9,215 bases of DNA from a bacterium. GTDB lineage: Bacteria; Spirochaetota; Spirochaetia; JABEVK01. Below the pieces are notes generated by a model that saw only the letters and a program-made list of their open reading frames with translations, was not told where the DNA came from and did not search any database. The stretch lies in NCBI GenBank assembly GCA_021782055.1, contig JAJXVP010000101.1, positions 1 to 9,215 of the forward strand, in the 5' to 3' direction. Below are positions 6,691 to 9,215 of this stretch, in pieces (positions within the stretch are counted from its first letter, which is position 1; each line of letters opens with the position of its first letter). The position numbers were made by a program, and so were the translations under genes.

Positions 6691-6696
6691 TTATGT
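6583..6696 (+). other. attC site of cassette C5
   Basis: R'' ATATAAC (6583-6589) and R' GTTATGT (6690-6696). It has GCTTcAACC / GGTTAAGC arms with one unpaired C and the same CGAAACTTGC / GCAAGTTTCG stem and loop as the attC of C4. The two differ mainly near the outer spacer and core boxes. Confidence 0.93.
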
Positions 6697-6711
6697 CTAC
6701 AAGGAATAAAT

Positions 6712-7578
6712 ATGAATTTAAGTGACCTATTTCAAATTGAGTCGATCGTGTGTGACTTCTCACAGTTCTGCTTGGTTCGGCACACGGCAAAGGAGCTAGG
6801 TGACTATCTGCTTGATCAAAGTGTGTACGATTTCTATCAGGCTGTTCAAAAGGAAGGGAAGTTCGACAGAAATAGCCACATATTGTCATTTCTCGTAAAT
6901 AAGGATGGCAAAACGGTCTTTCGTGGGGTTTATGAAAATTTAGGAAAAGAGAAACTCAAAAGTAAACACTTCGCTAACTTGTTCCTTGATGAAAAATCAC
7001 GACAGCATTACGAACGGCTTGCAGGCGACTATGACTATTACCATCTTCAAAAAGTTGCAATGCTGTCCGAATATGACGGCCGTTTGGTAATCGACTGGGG
7101 TGATTCCGCAATATCTTGGTTTCAGCTGTACCACATTGACAAACCGAAATTGGTGCGAGAAATTCTCCCACATGGATATTTCAAAGAATTTGATGACTAT
7201 CTTTCGATTTCTTTGACAAGATCAGAACTAGAGTTTCTGTTTCGGAACGTTGATGGAAATCCAGTATGGCGAAGTCATCTGAGCAAAGTAAATGGTATCT
7301 ATTTAATACTTGATGAACATGATGGACAGCAATATATTGGGTCTGCTTATGGAAAGGACGGTGTCTGGGGACGTTGGCAAACGTATTTCATGGATCCAAC
7401 CGGTGGTAACAAACGTCTAGTCGAGAAAATGAACATAAATCCTGTAGCATTTAGAAACTTCAGGTATTCATTGCTTGAGGTCTTTCCAGGAAACATGATT
7501 AAAGAGGAAGTCATTCAGAAGGAATCGCTCTATAAGAAGAAATTTGGTACTAGGGCATTCGGATTGAACGAGAATTGA
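6712..7578 (+). CDS. GIY-YIG nuclease-family protein with extra N-terminal domain (288 aa)
   Basis: The C-terminal third is a GIY-YIG nuclease domain: G195-I196-Y197, ten residues, Y208-I209-G210, then WGRWQ with the catalytic-type R221, GGNKRL at 231-236, E271 in IQKESLYKKKFG as the metal-binding Glu, and the terminal GLNEN with N286. All expected catalytic positions are present. Residues 1-190 form a separate domain with FCLVRHT (19-25), DFYQAVQ (40-46), SFLVNKDGKTVFRGVY (59-74) and YDGRLVIDWG (121-130). I recall this architecture from uncharacterised bacterial GIY-YIG family proteins. The DNA or RNA target is unknown; defence or DNA processing is only a guess. ATG 6712 is chosen over upstream ATG 6673, which lies inside the attC; AAGGAA (6701-6706) lies 5 nt before it. 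Its attC begins 1 nt after the stop. Confidence 0.93.
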   Translation: MNLSDLFQIESIVCDFSQFCLVRHTAKELGDYLLDQSVYDFYQAVQKEGKFDRNSHILSFLVNKDGKTVFRGVYENLGKEKLKSKHFANLFLDEKSRQHYERLAGDYDYYHLQKVAMLSEYDGRLVIDWGDSAISWFQLYHIDKPKLVREILPHGYFKEFDDYLSISLTRSELEFLFRNVDGNPVWRSHLSKVNGIYLILDEHDGQQYIGSAYGKDGVWGRWQTYFMDPTGGNKRLVEKMNINPVAFRNFRYSLLEVFPGNMIKEEVIQKESLYKKKFGTRAFGLNEN

Positions 7579-7579
7579 G

Positions 7580-7694
7580 ACATAACATCCAGTTCGAGCG
7601 GACAAGCTTTTTTGTCATTTTTTTTGCTCTATCGAGGCAAAAAACGCGCCAATCGCTTCGCGACCAAAGCTTGCAGCTCAACTGGGCGTTATAT
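7580..7694 (+). other. attC site of cassette C6
   Basis: R'' ACATAAC (7580-7586) and R' GTTATAT (7688-7694). R'' matches the C6 5' core GTTATGT (6690). The central part is almost identical to the attC of C3 and C7 (CCAGTTcGAGC / GCTCAACTGG), although the cassette body is unrelated to theirs. Confidence 0.93.
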
Positions 7695-8364
7695 TGACCC
7701 TTCGGGCAAGGTTGGGGGAATAAAACGGCTTGTTTTGGTGATTGGTGTTGATCTAAATGCTTGTTGACTACCAGCTAGCTGTTTGTCAAAAGGAAGCCGC
7801 CCAAGGCGGCAAAAGGATAAAGAATACGGAGTAAAGTATTAAGGCCAAATCGCTACGCAAGCTTTACTAAAAGCTTGCGGTTAATCTTGTTTTGCTTTAT
7901 TTGGAATAAATTAGGAATGTTAGGCGTTTTAACTTGCTGGCTTGCTTTATTCATCACCAAAAGGTTGGAAAAATCCGAATTGCGCATTTGGCTTAACAAG
8001 TCAAGGAAGAAAAAAGAAAACGTCGCCTGCGGGCGACAAGGAAAAACAGGAGAAAAGGTTTCACCTTATTACGGTCAATTTGTGTTGGGGTTCCGTACTG
8101 AATGCTTTTAGTTAATCTTGATTTGCTTTTTATTAAGAAATCAAGAAGTTGGGCGATTTGAATACCTGGATTGGTTTATTAAGAACAAAAAGACCTGGAA
8201 AAAGCCGAAATGGTCATTTAAAATAATTAGGAAAGAGAGCAGAGGAAAAGAAGAGATATAACCTCCAGTTCGAGCGGACAAGCTTTTTTGTCATTTTTTT
8301 TGCTCTATCGAGGCAAAAAAAGCGCCAATCGCTTCGCGACCAAAGCTTGCAGCTCAACTGGGCG
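7689..8364 (+). mobile_element. Gene-less cassette C7 (family copy 2, near-identical to C3)
   Basis: Differs from C3 by scattered substitutions and a few short indels, so one is a recent copy of the other. The long stem is perfect here: CGCAAGCTTT (7856-7865), loop ACTA, AAAGCTTGCG (7870-7879). In C3 the corresponding bases give two wobbles and one end mismatch. The second hairpin (8022-8037) is GTCGCC-TGCG-GGCGAC, against a G-U wobble in C3. The only long + frame (TTG at 7875 to 8111) starts inside the long stem, has no ribosome site and is interrupted in C3 and C5, so it is not called as a gene. Confidence 0.85.
7856..7879 (+). other. Perfect 10-bp hairpin in C7
   Basis: Left arm 7856-7865, loop 7866-7869, right arm 7870-7879. 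In C3 (4694-4717) two base changes convert pairs to G-U wobbles and one breaks the outermost pair; in C5 the stem is not clearly kept. No T-run follows directly, so it is not an obvious terminator. Confidence 0.7.
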
Positions 8365-8370
8365 TTAGAT
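8256..8370 (+). other. attC site of cassette C7
   Basis: R'' ATATAAC (8256-8262) and R' GTTAGAT (8364-8370). CCAGTTcGAGC / GCTCAACTGG arms with one unpaired C, and the same T-run/A-run inner stem as the attC of C3 and C6. Confidence 0.93.
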
Positions 8371-9077
8371 TGACCCTCCGGGCGGGATTGGAGGACATAA
8401 ATCGGTAGATTTTGTTGATTAGCAAAGGTCAATTTGGACATTGAATATCAATATTTGTTCCTGTGAAAGGAATCAAAAGACACGAAGCGAAAGTAGAAAA
8501 TCAATCGGCGATAACAACGAAATCTTTTTTTTAGTATTGCGTAGATAAAAGCGGATAAAGTAGGGTCAGAAGTCTCTCTCGGGGGCAAAGATTAAGAATA
8601 AGAAATTAGGCTAATAGAATTGATCGATGTTAGTTTTATCTCTCAAAGCTGTGCTTGCGCCTAGCTTGGGGAAAAATTGCCTTTGGACGATCAAAAACTT
8701 CGAAGTGCGTGCTTGGGACAAAATCCGTTGAAAGTCAAAAGCTTTGGAAAACCTAGTTGAGCCAGATAAATCGAAAATGTTGGATACTTTCGAAACAAGC
8801 AGCAGGTAAAGATTTCGATTTGCCATATTGTGAGGAACTTAGGATCCGAAGATTTTTGTGACGATATAGGTTTCATTACTTCAAAAACACTTTGAAAGTA
8901 ACTGATTTTGGGTTTAGAGTAGTTAAAGTCAACAAGAAAGAATTAAAAGGCAAGAACAGGAAAGAAGAAAAATCTAACATTCGCTTCAACCAGACAACGC
9001 TATGTCACGATTCTTGCTTAATCCGGCATTCGCCGGGCAAGAATCGCGCCATTGACGCGTTGCTGGTTAAGCCAGCG
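8365..9077 (+). mobile_element. Gene-less cassette C8, related to C5 at its start
   Basis: No convincing gene on either strand; the longest frames are short, lack ribosome sites or run through the attC. The first 100-120 nt align with C5 (shared TTGACCCT, CGGGC, TTTTG.TGATT, TCAAATTGG or TCAATTTGG, CATTGAATA), so it is a distant or chimeric member of the same family. The middle (about 8490-8960) shows no similarity that I can see to the other copies and lacks the two conserved hairpins. Purine-rich sequence precedes the attC, as in C3, C5 and C7. Confidence 0.7.
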
Positions 9078-9083
9078 TTAGGT
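8972..9083 (+). other. attC site of cassette C8
   Basis: R'' ATCTAAC (8972-8978) and R' GTTAGGT (9077-9083). GCTTcAACC pairs with GGTTAAGC with one unpaired C; the inner stem CGATTCTTGC / GCAAGAATCG differs from that of C4 and C5 but keeps full pairing; CCGGC-ATTC-GCCGG lies inside. Confidence 0.93.
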
Positions 9084-9098
9084 TGACGCTTGGTACAG
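9078..9098 (+). other. Start of a ninth cassette, interrupted
   Basis: TTAGGTTGACGCTTGG resembles the 5' ends of the other cassettes (TTRRRTTGACCC...). After about 20 nt the sequence changes to insertion-sequence-like DNA beginning at TGTAAGG (9099). The rest of this cassette, if still present, would lie beyond the element, outside the window. Confidence 0.55.
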
Positions 9099-9159
9099 TG
9101 TAAGGACATCCTTTACACTTCTCCAAGGACATACTTTACACATTCACGGGCGTGAAGGA

Positions 9160-9173
9160 CCCTCCGTAGAGGG
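9160..9173 (+). promoter_or_regulatory. Hairpin that can cover the transposase ribosome site
   Basis: CCCTC (9160-9164), loop CGTA, GAGGG (9169-9173). The right arm is part of the GAGGGGG ribosome site (9169-9175), 6 nt before the ATG at 9182. In several IS families such hairpins block translation of the transposase from transcripts that enter from outside. Here the array is transcribed toward the element, so such a block would make sense. Confidence 0.5.
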
Positions 9174-9181
9174 GGTTCATC

Positions 9182-9215
9182 ATGGCTTGGAGGGTGCAGA
9201 GTATGGAGGATGCGA
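9182..9215 (+). CDS. Transposase, N-terminal start only (probably IS481 family)
   Basis: Only about 11 residues are in the window, MAWRVQSMEDA, running off the end. Transposases of the IS481 type often begin with 'MxWk.....dxR..Fv', followed by a helix-turn-helix, and this start fits. A strong GAGGGGG ribosome site lies 6 nt upstream. The family call rests on this short match plus the repeats at the element's end, so it is tentative. Confidence 0.55.
   Translation, partial: MAWRVQSMEDA

Larger units (their letters stand above)
2703..9077 (+). mobile_element. Integron gene-cassette array, eight complete cassettes
   Basis: Eight head-to-tail cassettes, each running from TTRRRY to the G of the next core site: C1 2703-3493, C2 3494-4523, C3 4524-5202, C4 5203-6024, C5 6025-6690, C6 6691-7688, C7 7689-8364, C8 8365-9077. 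In all eight, the R'' heptamer of the terminal attC is the exact reverse complement of the same cassette's own 5' heptamer: GTTAGAT/ATCTAAC in C1, C2 and C8; GTTATAT/ATATAAC in C3, C5 and C7; GTTCGAT/ATCGAAC in C4; GTTATGT/ACATAAC in C6. This is expected because each cassette once circularised as its own attC. All recognisable cassette genes read in the + direction. Base composition is lower in GC than the flanking chromosome and varies between cassettes, most AT-rich in C2. No integrase gene is in the window. Confidence 0.93.
9099..9215 (+). mobile_element. Left end of an insertion sequence, probably IS481-like (partial)
   Basis: Begins with TGT at 9099. AAGGACATCCTTTACAC (9102-9118) is repeated as AAGGACATACTTTACAC (about 9126-9142). 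The first copy, with its flank, is nearly palindromic (AGTGTAAGGA / TCCTTTACACT). Such end-proximal repeats are typical transposase-binding sites, and TGT ends with GGACAT/CTTTACA motifs are familiar from IS481-type elements. A transposase-like gene starts at 9182. The exact tip, the target duplication and the right end cannot be seen. Confidence 0.6.

Noticed and set aside
7875..8111. 78-aa + strand frame in C7
   Set aside because: Starts with TTG inside a perfect hairpin, has no ribosome site, and the aligned frame is closed by TGA in near-identical C3 and early in C5.
8611..8876. Two overlapping - strand frames of 61-71 aa in C8
   Set aside because: No ribosome sites, no recognisable domain, and opposite in direction to the recognisable cassette genes here.
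8892..9086. 64-aa + strand frame at the end of C8
   Set aside because: TTG start without ribosome site; nearly half of it is attC sequence.

Overview
The window is the proximal part of a chromosomal integron gene-cassette array next to ordinary chromosomal genes. No taxonomic marker settles the host. A GC-rich chromosomal part (metE end, chemoreceptor) beside AT-richer cassettes with long attC sites suits a Gram-negative environmental bacterium with a sedentary chromosomal integron. A proteobacterium or spirochaete is possible, and the sequence does not decide.

Layout. Positions 1-181 hold the 3' end of metE (+ strand). It converges on, and overlaps by 30 nt, a large NIT-HAMP-MCP chemoreceptor gene (152-2290, - strand, TTG start). 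Positions 2291-2732 hold no protein gene. They contain repeats of a CTAGCAAA motif, a promoter with perfect -35 and -10 hexamers pointing into the array (2514-2544), and a probable attI site ending at the first crossover point (2702/2703). No integrase gene is visible.

From 2703 to 9077 there are eight complete cassettes, all in the same orientation, each ending in an attC site. C1 (2703-3493) encodes an unknown 238-aa protein with a weak actin-like look. C2 (3494-4523) encodes a 289-aa protein with two tandem CxxC zinc-binding modules. C3 (4524-5202) has no gene. C4 (5203-6024) carries a Phd/YefM antitoxin and PIN-domain toxin pair with its own operator and promoter. C5 (6025-6690) has no gene. 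C6 (6691-7688) encodes a GIY-YIG nuclease-family protein. C7 (7689-8364) and C8 (8365-9077) have no gene. In every cassette the R'' box near its 3' end is the exact complement of that cassette's own 5' heptamer, which fixes the boundaries independently. A ninth cassette starts at 9078 and is interrupted after about 20 nt by what looks like the left end of an IS481-like insertion sequence whose transposase gene starts at 9182 and runs off the window.

The most unusual content is the family of gene-less cassettes. C3 and C7 are nearly identical, C5 is a diverged copy, and the start of C8 is related. They share hairpins whose stems are largely kept by compatible base changes, and a repeated internal module, but no conserved reading frame. 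This suggests a structured RNA or DNA element carried as a cassette. C1, C2, C4 and C6 fit the usual view of integron cargo: unknown proteins, a stabilising toxin-antitoxin pair and a nuclease-like protein.
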